DNA of 64,000 nucleotides from Bog-473 sp963730395. Its GTDB lineage: Bacteria > Actinomycetota > Acidimicrobiia > Acidimicrobiales > RAAP-2. The notes under the pieces were generated by a model. The model was not told the origin of the DNA and ran no database searches. It saw only the letters and a program-made list of their open reading frames with translations. Where the stretch lies: NCBI GenBank assembly GCA_963730395.1, contig CAVSSK010000030.1, positions 62,001 to 126,000 on the forward strand, read 5' to 3'. A program made the translations under genes and the position numbers. How positions within the stretch are numbered: position 1 is the first letter of the stretch; each line of letters opens with the position of its first letter. Of this stretch, positions 18,907 to 25,867 are shown piece after piece.

Positions 18907-18997
18907 GAAGGGTCCAATGGCCCTTCGTCGGGATCGGGCCTCGCGGGGGTAGGGTCAATTGCCCCACGGGGAACGGGCAATTGGGGACTTCCGGCTC
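18907..18997. promoter_or_regulatory. Cluster of DosR/DevR-box-like inverted repeats in the divergent promoter
   Basis: The region between the MFS gene and the acyltransferase holds several related G-rich/C-rich repeats. At 18907-18926 is GAAGGGTCCAATGGCCCTTC with 6-base inverted arms. At 18952-18965 is GGGTCAATTGCCCC. At 18956-18983 the arms CAATTGCCC and GGGCAATTG form a perfect 9-base inverted repeat. At 18981-18990 is TTGGGGACTT, which matches every position of the first half of the mycobacterial DosR consensus TTSGGGACTW. The last site is 59 bases upstream of the acyltransferase ATG. Binding by the DevR-like regulator encoded at 23117 is an inference from the site pattern and gene neighbourhood. 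Confidence 0.5.
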
Positions 18998-19048
18998 TAT
19001 GCCGGCCCTTGGCCCGATCCCAGAATCGCTCGTAGAAGGGGGTGCGCG

Positions 19049-20431
19049 ATGGCAGAATCCGTGACCAGCGCCGCCGGCATCGACACCATGAGCGGCTCCG
19101 ACGCTCTGCTGTGGACGATCAGCAGTGACCCCGTGATGCGCCCCACCATCGTGGCGCTGATGATGCTGGACGGCACGCCGGACTGGCCCGAGGTACGGGC
19201 GCGCGTCGGCGGCCTCACCGAGACGGTGCCGCGCCTGCGCTCCCGTGCCGTCACTCGTGCCCCGGGTCGCGGACGGCCCCAGTTCGTGGTCGACGAGTCG
19301 TTCGATCTCGAAACCCATCTGCGGCGCATCCGGCTACCGGAGCAAGGGGGGCTGCGAGACGTCCTCGACATGGCCCAGACGATGGCGACGAGCGGCTTCG
19401 ACCCGGCGCTCCCGCTTTGGGAGGCGTTCCTCGTCGAGGGCGTCGACACGGACCGCGCTGCGCTCGTCATGAAGGTGCACCACGCGCTGATCGACGGGGT
19501 GGGCGGCCTCGCCGTGCTGGCCCAGCTCTTCGACTCCCCCGCCACCGACCGGCCCGAGTCCCGCGTCCACGCCGCACCGGAGCCGGCGTCGCGCTCACTG
19601 GTGCACCGGATGGGGGACCTGCCCGATGCCGTCCGCCTCGTCGACGGAGCGGCTGACGCGGTGACCCACCCCTTCCGCTCGCTCGGCCGGCTGGCCGCGC
19701 TGGGCACGTCCGTGGCCAGGCTGATGGCCCCGGCCGGCCGGCCGATCTCGCCGATCATGACCGGGCGGGGCTTCCGGCGCCACGTCGAGATCATCGACCT
19801 CGAGCTCGCCGACCTCAAGCGCGCCGCGACGGCCTGGGGCGGCACCGTGAACGACGTGTTCGTGGCCTCCGTCGTCCGCGGCGTCACGCTGTACCACGAG
19901 CAGCACGGCGTGGTGACGTCGGGCTTCCGCGCCCTGATGCCCGTGAACGTGCGCAGCGGCGCGGCCGGTGGGAGCGGGAACCACTTCGTCCCGGCGCGCT
20001 TCGTCATCGCGGCCCGCACCGACCTGGCCGGGTGCATGGAGGAGGTCCGGCGCAACGCCCAGGAGTGGAAGCACGCACCCGGGCTGGCGATGAGCGAGAT
20101 CCTGGCGACGGGATTGAGCGCCCTACCCCCCGTCGTGGCGCGCAACCTGTGGAGCTCCATGCTCCTCGGTACCGACTTCTGCATCACCAACATCCCCGGT
20201 CCGCCGTTCCGCTCCTTCCTCGCCGGAGTTGAGATTGACGGCATCTATGCCATCTCGCCACCGTCGGGCGCGGCGTTCAATGTGTCGCTGATCTCCGCCG
20301 CGGAGCGGGCATGCATCACCATCACCGCCGACGTGGCGGCCGTGCCCGACAGCCCGAAGCTCGCCGGCTGCATCGAGGACGGTTTCGCCGAGGTGTGCTC
20401 GGCACGACAGCCGGCGCCACGCTCACCATGA
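19049..20431 (+). CDS. WS/DGAT family O-acyltransferase (wax ester synthase/diacylglycerol acyltransferase), first copy
   Basis: This 460-residue protein has the active-site motif HHALIDG (HHxxxDG) at about residue 140. The C-terminal condensation-type half contains NDVFVASVVRG, LMPVNVRSG and FCITNIPGPPFRSF. Enzymes of this family make triacylglycerol or wax esters from acyl-CoA at the membrane surface; the mycobacterial relatives are the Tgs proteins. ATG 19049 follows GAAGGGGG. The stop overlaps the next acyltransferase start (ATGA), so the two paralogues are cotranscribed. In M. tuberculosis tgs1 belongs to the DosR dormancy regulon. Here a DosR-type pair lies 1.4 kb downstream and box-like sites lie upstream. 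Confidence 0.88.
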   Translation: MAESVTSAAGIDTMSGSDALLWTISSDPVMRPTIVALMMLDGTPDWPEVRARVGGLTETVPRLRSRAVTRAPGRGRPQFVVDESFDLETHLRRIRLPEQGGLRDVLDMAQTMATSGFDPALPLWEAFLVEGVDTDRAALVMKVHHALIDGVGGLAVLAQLFDSPATDRPESRVHAAPEPASRSLVHRMGDLPDAVRLVDGAADAVTHPFRSLGRLAALGTSVARLMAPAGRPISPIMTGRGFRRHVEIIDLELADLKRAATAWGGTVNDVFVASVVRGVTLYHEQHGVVTSGFRALMPVNVRSGAAGGSGNHFVPARFVIAARTDLAGCMEEVRRNAQEWKHAPGLAMSEILATGLSALPPVVARNLWSSMLLGTDFCITNIPGPPFRSFLAGVEIDGIYAISPPSGAAFNVSLISAAERACITITADVAAVPDSPKLAGCIEDGFAEVCSARQPAPRSP

Positions 20432-21861
20432 CCCCCCCGACCGATGCCCTGACGCCGCTCGATGCATCCTTCCTCGCCATGGAGTCGGCCCACACGCCCA
20501 TGCACATGGGCTCCATCGGGATCTTCGAGGGCGGCGCACTGCACGACGCCCGTGGGTGCCTGCGCCTCGACGACGTGCGGGCCGAGGTGGAGAGCCGGTT
20601 GCACCTGGTGCCGAAGCTGCGCAAGTGCGTCCGTCTCCCTCTCGTCGGCGAGTCGGCGCCGGTGTGGGTGGACGACCCGGAGTTCGACATCGCAGACCAC
20701 GTGCACCAGGCGGCACTGCCCCCGCCCGGTGACGAGGCCCAGCTTCTCGACCTTTGTGCGCGCCTGATGTCGTCCCCGCTCGACCGGGACCACCCGCTGT
20801 GGCATATCTGGCTCATCGACGGACTCGAGGGCGGCCGCGTCGCCGTGCTCGAGATGCTCCACCATGCCTTGGCGGACGGCCTGGCCGGCGTCGAGCTCGC
20901 CACGGTCCTGCTGGACCTCGAGCCCCGCTCCCCCAGGGCGCACGCCGGTGACGGGTGGCAGCCCGCACCACCTCCCAAGAGGATGGCCGTTGCGGTTGAA
21001 GGGCTGGGCCAATGGGCCGATGCCGTCTGGCGGCTGAGCGCGGACGGCTTGCACGCGGTGCGGCACCCGTCCCGGGCGGGACACCTGCTGGCCCGCTACA
21101 TCGGCGCGTTCGCCAGCCTGCTGCCGCGGCCGGCCGCGGTGCCCGACTGCTCCCTGAACGTCCCCGTCGGCTTCGACCGGCGGGCCGTCGCAGTCCGCCA
21201 ACCGCTCGATGCGCTCCGCCGCACCGAGCACCACTTCGGGGTGACCCTCAACGACCTCCTGTTGACCGCGATCGCCAGCGGCGTCCATGACCTCCTCTCG
21301 GCACGCGGTGAGGTGACCGAGGGCCGTCTGGTGCAGGTGCTCGTCCCGGTCGGGTCCGACCATCACGGCGACCACCGGCTGGGCAACGAGGTCTCGGCCA
21401 TGGTGGTGCGGATCCCGATCGGCGCCGCCTCGGCGGTTGACCGCCTGCGCGAGGTGGCCCGGTCCGAGCGGTCCAGCAAGGACCGGGGTCAGGCGGCGGC
21501 CACCCATCTGCTGCTGTCCTCACTGGACGCGCTGCCACCGGTGGCGGTGGCGGTGGCCAGCCACCTCGTGCACCATCAGCCGTTCGTCAACCTGGTCGTC
21601 ACGAACGTGCCCGGGCCCGAGGTCCCGCTCTACGTGCTCGGAGCCCGCATGCTCGAGGCCATCCCTCTCGTGCCGCTCGGCGGCAACCTCAGCGTGGGCG
21701 TGGCTGCGCTCACCTACGAGGGTCAGCTTGCGATCGGCATCCTCACGGACCCCCACGCCTGCCCGGACGTCGACGTGCTCGCCGACGGGGTCGGCCGCTG
21801 CTTCCGCGAGCTCGTGGACTCAGTGCCGCGGCCGGAGCGCGCACGGCGAGTGCCGGCCTAG
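20428..21861 (+). CDS. WS/DGAT family O-acyltransferase, second copy
   Basis: The 477-residue protein begins TPLDASFLAMESAHTPMHMG, the typical N-terminus of the family. The catalytic HHALADG is near residue 150, and LNDLLLTAIASGVHDLL and NLVVTNVPGPEVPLYVLG follow in the C-terminal half. Activity would be acyl transfer from acyl-CoA to diacylglycerol or long-chain alcohols. It is translationally coupled to the first copy. Moderate divergence between the two suggests different substrates or heteromeric use rather than recent duplication. Its TAG stop overlaps the stop of the convergent sensor kinase within the four bases CTAG. Confidence 0.88.
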   Translation: MTPPTDALTPLDASFLAMESAHTPMHMGSIGIFEGGALHDARGCLRLDDVRAEVESRLHLVPKLRKCVRLPLVGESAPVWVDDPEFDIADHVHQAALPPPGDEAQLLDLCARLMSSPLDRDHPLWHIWLIDGLEGGRVAVLEMLHHALADGLAGVELATVLLDLEPRSPRAHAGDGWQPAPPPKRMAVAVEGLGQWADAVWRLSADGLHAVRHPSRAGHLLARYIGAFASLLPRPAAVPDCSLNVPVGFDRRAVAVRQPLDALRRTEHHFGVTLNDLLLTAIASGVHDLLSARGEVTEGRLVQVLVPVGSDHHGDHRLGNEVSAMVVRIPIGAASAVDRLREVARSERSSKDRGQAAATHLLLSSLDALPPVAVAVASHLVHHQPFVNLVVTNVPGPEVPLYVLGARMLEAIPLVPLGGNLSVGVAALTYEGQLAIGILTDPHACPDVDVLADGVGRCFRELVDSVPRPERARRVPA

Positions 21862-23048
21862 GGAACCGCTGCGGCCCCGAAGCTCTCCTCCACCTTGCCG
21901 ATCGGGACGTGCCAGGTGAGCCGGGTCCCCCCCTCGCGCGACCTGCCCAGTTCCACACTTCCGCCCAGGCGCTCGGCGCGTTGGCGGAGGTTCTTCAGCC
22001 CGAGGCCACTGGGGGTGCCGTCGCCGATGCCGTCCCCGTCGTCGGCCACGACCAGGCGCAGCTCGTCGCCCGCCGCGACCGTGATCACCACCTGGTTGGC
22101 GCGCGCGTGCTTCCCGACGTTGGTGAGTGCCTCCCGCAGGACGGCCAGCACCTCCTCGGAGAGCTGGCCGGTCACCACCTTGTCGACCGGCCCGCTGAAG
22201 GAGACCTGGGGGTGAAGACCCAGCACCGGTCGTAGCTCGTGCACGAGGTCGAGTACCTTCGGGTGCAGGCCCTCCTTGTTGATGGTGAGCTCGATGTCGA
22301 AGATGGCCTTGCGGAGCTGGCGGATGGTCTCGTCCAGCTTCTCGATGGCTTCCCCGATGCGCATCACCGCCTCGGGCCGCTCGACCAGTCGCGCGGTCCC
22401 CTGCAGCGACAATCCGATGGCGAACAGGCGCTGGATCACCGAGTCGTGGAGGTCACGGGCGATGCGGTCCCTGTCCTCCGTGAGCGCGCGGTCACGCACG
22501 AGGCCGTGCAGCCGGGCGTTCTCGATGGCGATGCCCGCCGCCATGGCCAGGGCCAGCACCAGCTCCTCGTCGTCTTCGGAGAATTCCCCGGCCGTCTTCT
22601 TGTTGGTGAGGTACAGGTTGCCGTACACCTCACCGTGCACGCGCACCGGGACCCCGAGGAACGAGGTCATGGTGGGATGGTGGGCGGGCGTCCCGAAGCT
22701 GTCCGGGCTGGCGGCGATGTTGGCGAGGCGGAGCGGCTTGTCGTCGGCGATCAGCGTGCCCAGCACTCCCCTGCCCGTGGGACGGGGGCCGATGGCCTGC
22801 TCCTCCTCGCTGGTCAATCCCACGGTGAGGAACTGGTCGAGCGCCCGCCCGTCCTCGGTGAGCACCCCCAGCGCGCCGTACTGGGCATCGACGAGGTCGA
22901 CGGCCTCCTCGATGATGCGGCGGAGCACCACGGGCAGGTTCAGCTCGGCGTCGAGGATGAGAATGGCCTGGACGAGACGGCGCAGCTTTGCGGGATCGTC
23001 GATCCTGTCGAACGGCTGCACGGTGTGCCAGGATAGGGCCAGGCGCAA
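21858..23048 (-). CDS. DevS/DosS-like GAF sensor histidine kinase (single GAF domain)
   Basis: The 396-residue cytosolic kinase has one GAF domain at about residues 40-185, a HisKA_3 dimerisation domain with DRDRIARDLHDSVIQRLF (the H in LHD is phosphorylated) and a C-terminal ATPase domain with NVGKHARANQ, VADDGDGIGDG and GLGLKNLRQRAERLGG. Its GAF contains PAHHPTMTSFLGVPVRVHGE, closely resembling the DosS GAF-A stretch that carries the haem-ligating histidine, as recalled from the mycobacterial sequence. DosS has two GAF domains; this protein has one. TTG 23048 gives the longest form, and a GTG at 23021 is a possible alternative. It is divergent from the response regulator 68 bases away. Confidence 0.85.
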   Translation of the reverse strand: MRLALSWHTVQPFDRIDDPAKLRRLVQAILILDAELNLPVVLRRIIEEAVDLVDAQYGALGVLTEDGRALDQFLTVGLTSEEEQAIGPRPTGRGVLGTLIADDKPLRLANIAASPDSFGTPAHHPTMTSFLGVPVRVHGEVYGNLYLTNKKTAGEFSEDDEELVLALAMAAGIAIENARLHGLVRDRALTEDRDRIARDLHDSVIQRLFAIGLSLQGTARLVERPEAVMRIGEAIEKLDETIRQLRKAIFDIELTINKEGLHPKVLDLVHELRPVLGLHPQVSFSGPVDKVVTGQLSEEVLAVLREALTNVGKHARANQVVITVAAGDELRLVVADDGDGIGDGTPSGLGLKNLRQRAERLGGSVELGRSREGGTRLTWHVPIGKVEESFGAAAVP

Positions 23049-23116
23049 CGGATGCGTGCCATATCGGCGCGGGACCGTTGCGAACCGTCCTCTTCTGTCC
23101 GTGGCAGTATTGAGCG

Positions 23117-23785
23117 GTGGCGATTCGGGTGTTCGTCCTCGACGATCATGAACTGGTCCGGACGGGCCTGCGCACGCTCCTCGAGGCCGAAGACGACATG
23201 GAGGTCGTGGGCGAGTCAGGCACGGCGGCGGAGGGTCTGAAGCTCATCCGCGAGCTCACGCCGGACGTGGCGATCCTCGATGTCCGCCTGCCCGACGGCA
23301 ACGGGATCGAGGTCTGCCGGGAGATCCAGTCGACCAGCCCCCAGGTCCGCTGTCTGATGCTGACCTCGTACTCCGACGACGACGCCCTGTTCTCGTCGAT
23401 CATGGCCGGGGCCTCGGGTTACGTGCTCAAGGAGGTGGGCGGCGGGGACCTGCTGGGCGACATCAGGCGGGTCAGCCAGGGGATGTCCCTGCTCGACCCC
23501 GTGCTGACCCAGGAGCTGTTCGACCGCCTGCGCAAGGACCAGGAGGCCGAGTCCCGCCTGACGGTGCTCACGCCCCAGGAGCGCAAGGTCCTGGAGCTCA
23601 TCGCCCAGGGACAGTCGAACCGCCAGATCGCCGAGCAGCTCTTCCTCGCCGAGGCGACCGTCAAGAACTACGTCTCGAGCCTCCTGTCGAAGCTCGGGAT
23701 GCGCCGCCGCACCGAGGCCGCGGTCTACGCCGCCGTCCTGGCCGAGCGCAAGGGCACCAACCCCGGCTCCAACCCCAAGCCCTAG
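23117..23785 (+). CDS. DevR/DosR-like response regulator (NarL/LuxR family)
   Basis: In this 222-residue protein the receiver domain has the acidic pair DDHELVR, phospho-acceptor D55 in AILDVRLPDGNG, LTSYSDDD and VLKEV. The C-terminal LuxR-type helix-turn-helix contains LTPQERKVLELIAQGQSNRQ and FLAEATVKNYVSSLLSKLGM followed by RRRTEAAVYAA. These match mycobacterial DosR almost segment for segment (DVRLPDGNGIE, TSYxxD, TVKNYVSxLLxKLGMxRRT). It would activate genes on phosphorylation by the neighbouring kinase, probably in response to low oxygen or redox stress. The start is GTG 23117. The stop overlaps that of the convergent small gene. Confidence 0.88.
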   Translation: MAIRVFVLDDHELVRTGLRTLLEAEDDMEVVGESGTAAEGLKLIRELTPDVAILDVRLPDGNGIEVCREIQSTSPQVRCLMLTSYSDDDALFSSIMAGASGYVLKEVGGGDLLGDIRRVSQGMSLLDPVLTQELFDRLRKDQEAESRLTVLTPQERKVLELIAQGQSNRQIAEQLFLAEATVKNYVSSLLSKLGMRRRTEAAVYAAVLAERKGTNPGSNPKP

Positions 23786-24120
23786 GCCACCTTCGCCCGG
23801 CGGTGGTCGTCGAGCGTGCGGAAGTCGACGCCGGCGTACCGCAGCAGGTCCTCCAGGCGCTCACGCTCGGCCATCGGGTTCGCGAAGCGGGACGGATCGC
23901 TCTCGATGCCCAGGGCGCTGCACAGGCGCAGCAGCATGCGGTCGTGATCCAGCTCGAGCGCCAGGTCCTCGGCCATGATGTGCCCTTCGTCGCCGCCGTT
24001 GGCGTTCAGTCGCCGCCGGCACTGCAGGAGCACCACCACCAGCTCGTCGCGCGACGAGGGCAGGGGTAGGGGCTCCACATCCGCACACAGGCCCGAGAGC
24101 AACTCGCTGTACATCGACAT
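23782..24120 (-). CDS. Hypothetical cytosolic protein next to the DevRS-like pair
   Basis: The protein has 112 residues and is predicted mainly helical (DELVVVLLQCRRRLNANGGD, HDRMLLRLCSALGIE, ERLEDLLRYAGVDFRTLDDH). There is no signal peptide, membrane segment or recognised motif. Its ATG at 24120 lies 32-79 bases downstream of a striking repeat block (24152-24199) that includes two copies of GGGCCGATACTCC. Its stop overlaps the response regulator stop in CTAG. Location and promoter repeats suggest membership in the same regulon; function is unknown. Confidence 0.65.
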   Translation of the reverse strand: MSMYSELLSGLCADVEPLPLPSSRDELVVVLLQCRRRLNANGGDEGHIMAEDLALELDHDRMLLRLCSALGIESDPSRFANPMAERERLEDLLRYAGVDFRTLDDHRRAKVA

Positions 24121-24151
24121 CGCAGATAATTTTGCCCGAATTGGGCGGGAC

Positions 24152-24199
24152 AGATAGGGCCGATACTCCTGTTTTCGACCGGGCCGATACTCCCTATCT
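24152..24199. promoter_or_regulatory. Nested direct and inverted repeat upstream of the 112-residue gene
   Basis: GGGCCGATACTCC occurs at 24157-24169 and again at 24181-24193, 24 bases apart start to start. The whole block is bounded by the perfect inverted arms AGATAGGG (24152-24159) and CCCTATCT (24192-24199). The second copy extended by one base, GGGCCGATACTCCC, matches the 14-base DosR core GGGACTWWAGTCCC at its outer positions. Two tandem sites about two helical turns apart are what a dimeric activator would need. The regulator is inferred. Confidence 0.5.
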
Positions 24200-24556
24200 C
24201 GCCAAACGGCGGCCCAACGCTCGTTAGGGCACCCGAAACCCCATCAGGCCTTCACCACGAACCCACGACTGCGACCCCGCCTGCACCGGGTTCAACGGTT
24301 CCTGAAGCCTGTCCGCGGCCGCCGGCCGACCGGTTCGGTACAGTGCACCGTGCCCGCAGGTCCATGCGGGTCCGGCGAACGGAAGCATCGGGGACGATGG
24401 GATCCACACGCGCACTGCAGACGACCTTCGACGTGCTGCCCAGGCACCCCGCCATCCTCGTCAAGGCCGGCGCCGGCCACGCCGTTGCGCTCTCCGTGAC
24501 GGGCTCCGTCACCGTGGAGCCCCACGTCGACGGGGCGAACGGGTAGGAAGGCGGCC
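24200..24556. other. Intergenic region, no well-supported gene
   Basis: About 350 bases lie between the repeat block and the small protein at 24557. The only candidate is a 49-codon frame, ATG 24397 to the stop ending at 24546 (MGSTRALQTTFDVLPRHPAI and onward), preceded by GGGGACG and ending ten bases before the next gene. It has no recognisable features and is not called as a gene. Promoters for the downstream gene are expected here. Confidence 0.3.
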
Positions 24557-24829
24557 ATGGGACTCGTCCTGGCCTTCGTCGCCGGCTATGTCATCGGGGC
24601 GCGCGACGGCAGTGAGGCGCTCGACGAGGTCATTGACGCGGCCAAGGCGCTGGCGGCCTCTCAGGAATTCGACGACCTGGTCCGGGCCCTGCGCGCCCAC
24701 GTAGGGCATGTGCTCCAGGAGGTCGGGCGGCGGATTGACCCCTCGTCGGGCGAGGAGATGTCCATGAGCTCCATCCTCGCCCAGGCCCGCGACATCGTGC
24801 AGCGCGGCGCTACAGGGACCGAATTCTGA
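24557..24829 (+). CDS. Small YtxH-like hypothetical protein
   Basis: This 90-residue protein is preceded by AGGAAGG at good spacing. The N-terminus GLVLAFVAGYVIGARDGSEA is a short membrane-type helix with the GYVIGAR pattern seen in YtxH-like and general-stress small proteins. The remainder is a charged amphipathic helix (LDEVIDAAKALAASQEFDDL, LVRALRAHVGHVLQEVGRRI). It may associate peripherally with the membrane. Its last 20 bases overlap the convergent microprotein gene at 24810-24911. Function unknown. Confidence 0.7.
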   Translation: MGLVLAFVAGYVIGARDGSEALDEVIDAAKALAASQEFDDLVRALRAHVGHVLQEVGRRIDPSSGEEMSMSSILAQARDIVQRGATGTEF

Positions 24830-24911
24830 GATAGCGGGCGACGTCGGGGAGGGATCGCAGCACGAGCGCCGTCACCCCCACGATGAGAACCCAGCGGACC
24901 ACCCGGACCAC
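24810..24911 (-). CDS. DUF6893-like 33-residue membrane microprotein
   Basis: A GTG at 24911 opens a 33-codon frame. It reads as a basic tip, a hydrophobic helix (WVLIVGVTALVLRSLP) and the ending LPDVARYLRIRSL. That ending matches the pattern LPxxxRYLRIxxx of the tiny DUF6893 family known from actinobacteria. GAGGG lies about ten bases upstream, and the start is 19 bases after the GGDEF gene stop on the same strand, so it is probably cotranscribed. The 3' end overlaps the convergent small gene by 20 bases. Such short genes are usually missed by automatic calling. Function is unknown; a single membrane pass is predicted. Confidence 0.6.
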   Translation of the reverse strand: MVRVVRWVLIVGVTALVLRSLPDVARYLRIRSL

Positions 24912-24930
24912 GGTGCGCGCCCTCGCTGAC

Positions 24931-25584
24931 TCAGCGCTTGACGACGCGCGTCGAGCGGTCCGCCCGTGCCAACACGTCCTCGGCGGACTCGGTGTCCTCG
25001 GCGATCGCGACACCGAGCGAGGAGCGGAGGCGGATGTCGAGCGCTCCCACCGTGATGGGCTCGTCGAGGGTGTGCTGAATCCGTCGCAACAGCGGACCAA
25101 CCGCCTGCTCGTCGGTGACGGTGACCACGACTTCGAGCTCGCTTCCGCCGACCCGGCCCACGGTGTCCTCGGTGCGCAGGACCGAGGTGAGGCGACGCGA
25201 TGTCTCGCACAGGACGGTGTTGCCCGTGGTGTATCCGAGATCGACGTTGATCTCACCGAGGTTCTCCAGGCCGATGTGGCAGACGACGACCTCGCCGCCG
25301 TGGCGCCGCCGGCGCACGAGCGCCTGGGTGAGACGGTCGAGAAGGAGCAGCTTGTTCGCCAAGCCCGTGTGAGGGTCCGCCATGGAGAGCTGCCACAGTT
25401 GGTCGTACTTGCCGCTGCGCCCGGCCTCGGCTCCCGGCTTGTCGCCATCGGTCGTGCTGAACTCCTTCAACATGGACTCGACGCTCTTGACGGACCCACC
25501 CCGCGCGGCGGGAGCGGGGGCCGCGCTGTCAGCGGCGCCCATTGACGTCTCCGCACTCCCGACTTCCCTCTTGGCCTTCTTCAT
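24931..25584 (-). CDS. Degenerate GGDEF-domain protein (probable c-di-GMP effector or inactive cyclase)
   Basis: The protein has 217 residues: a disordered Ala-rich N-terminus of about 60 residues, then a GGDEF domain beginning DPHTGLANKLLLLDRLTQAL. The active-site loop reads RVGGSELEVV, so the catalytic GG[D/E]EF signature is replaced by GGSEL, and cyclase activity is unlikely. The product-binding inhibitory site RxxD is kept as RTED at the canonical distance upstream. There is no EAL domain or membrane segment. The combination of lost catalysis and kept I-site is typical of proteins that bind c-di-GMP as receptors. The microprotein gene follows directly. Confidence 0.75.
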   Translation of the reverse strand: MKKAKREVGSAETSMGAADSAAPAPAARGGSVKSVESMLKEFSTTDGDKPGAEAGRSGKYDQLWQLSMADPHTGLANKLLLLDRLTQALVRRRRHGGEVVVCHIGLENLGEINVDLGYTTGNTVLCETSRRLTSVLRTEDTVGRVGGSELEVVVTVTDEQAVGPLLRRIQHTLDEPITVGALDIRLRSSLGVAIAEDTESAEDVLARADRSTRVVKR

Positions 25585-25867
25585 GCCTTCCCCCCCGATA
25601 CGGACTTCTGACTCTTATCGGAACACTGGTGGCCCAAACAGAGCAGGACGTCATGACCTGGGTCTCGAGGTCCGTTTGCTGGCCGCACGACCTTTCGGTA
25701 GAGGATGCAGTTTACTCCTGCCCGTGTGCAAGGCGCGCTGGAGCAGGTTGCGAAATGGGTGCGATGGTCACCGCGGCTAGCCTCGCCGACAGCCTTGCAC
25801 TCCCACCATCTTTCTCCCACACCGTGACGGTCGAACCCGGCCCCGCTTCCGGGGCGGGCACGACCGA

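Noticed and set aside
24397..24546. 49-codon plus-strand frame before the YtxH-like gene
   Set aside because: It has a usable ATG, but no motif, weak ribosome-binding site and no independent support; kept only as a note in the intergenic entry.
25843..25857. CCCCG/CGGGG hairpin before rnd as a terminator
   Set aside because: There is no following T-run, and it lies immediately before a start codon; G+C-rich hairpins are common by chance at this composition.
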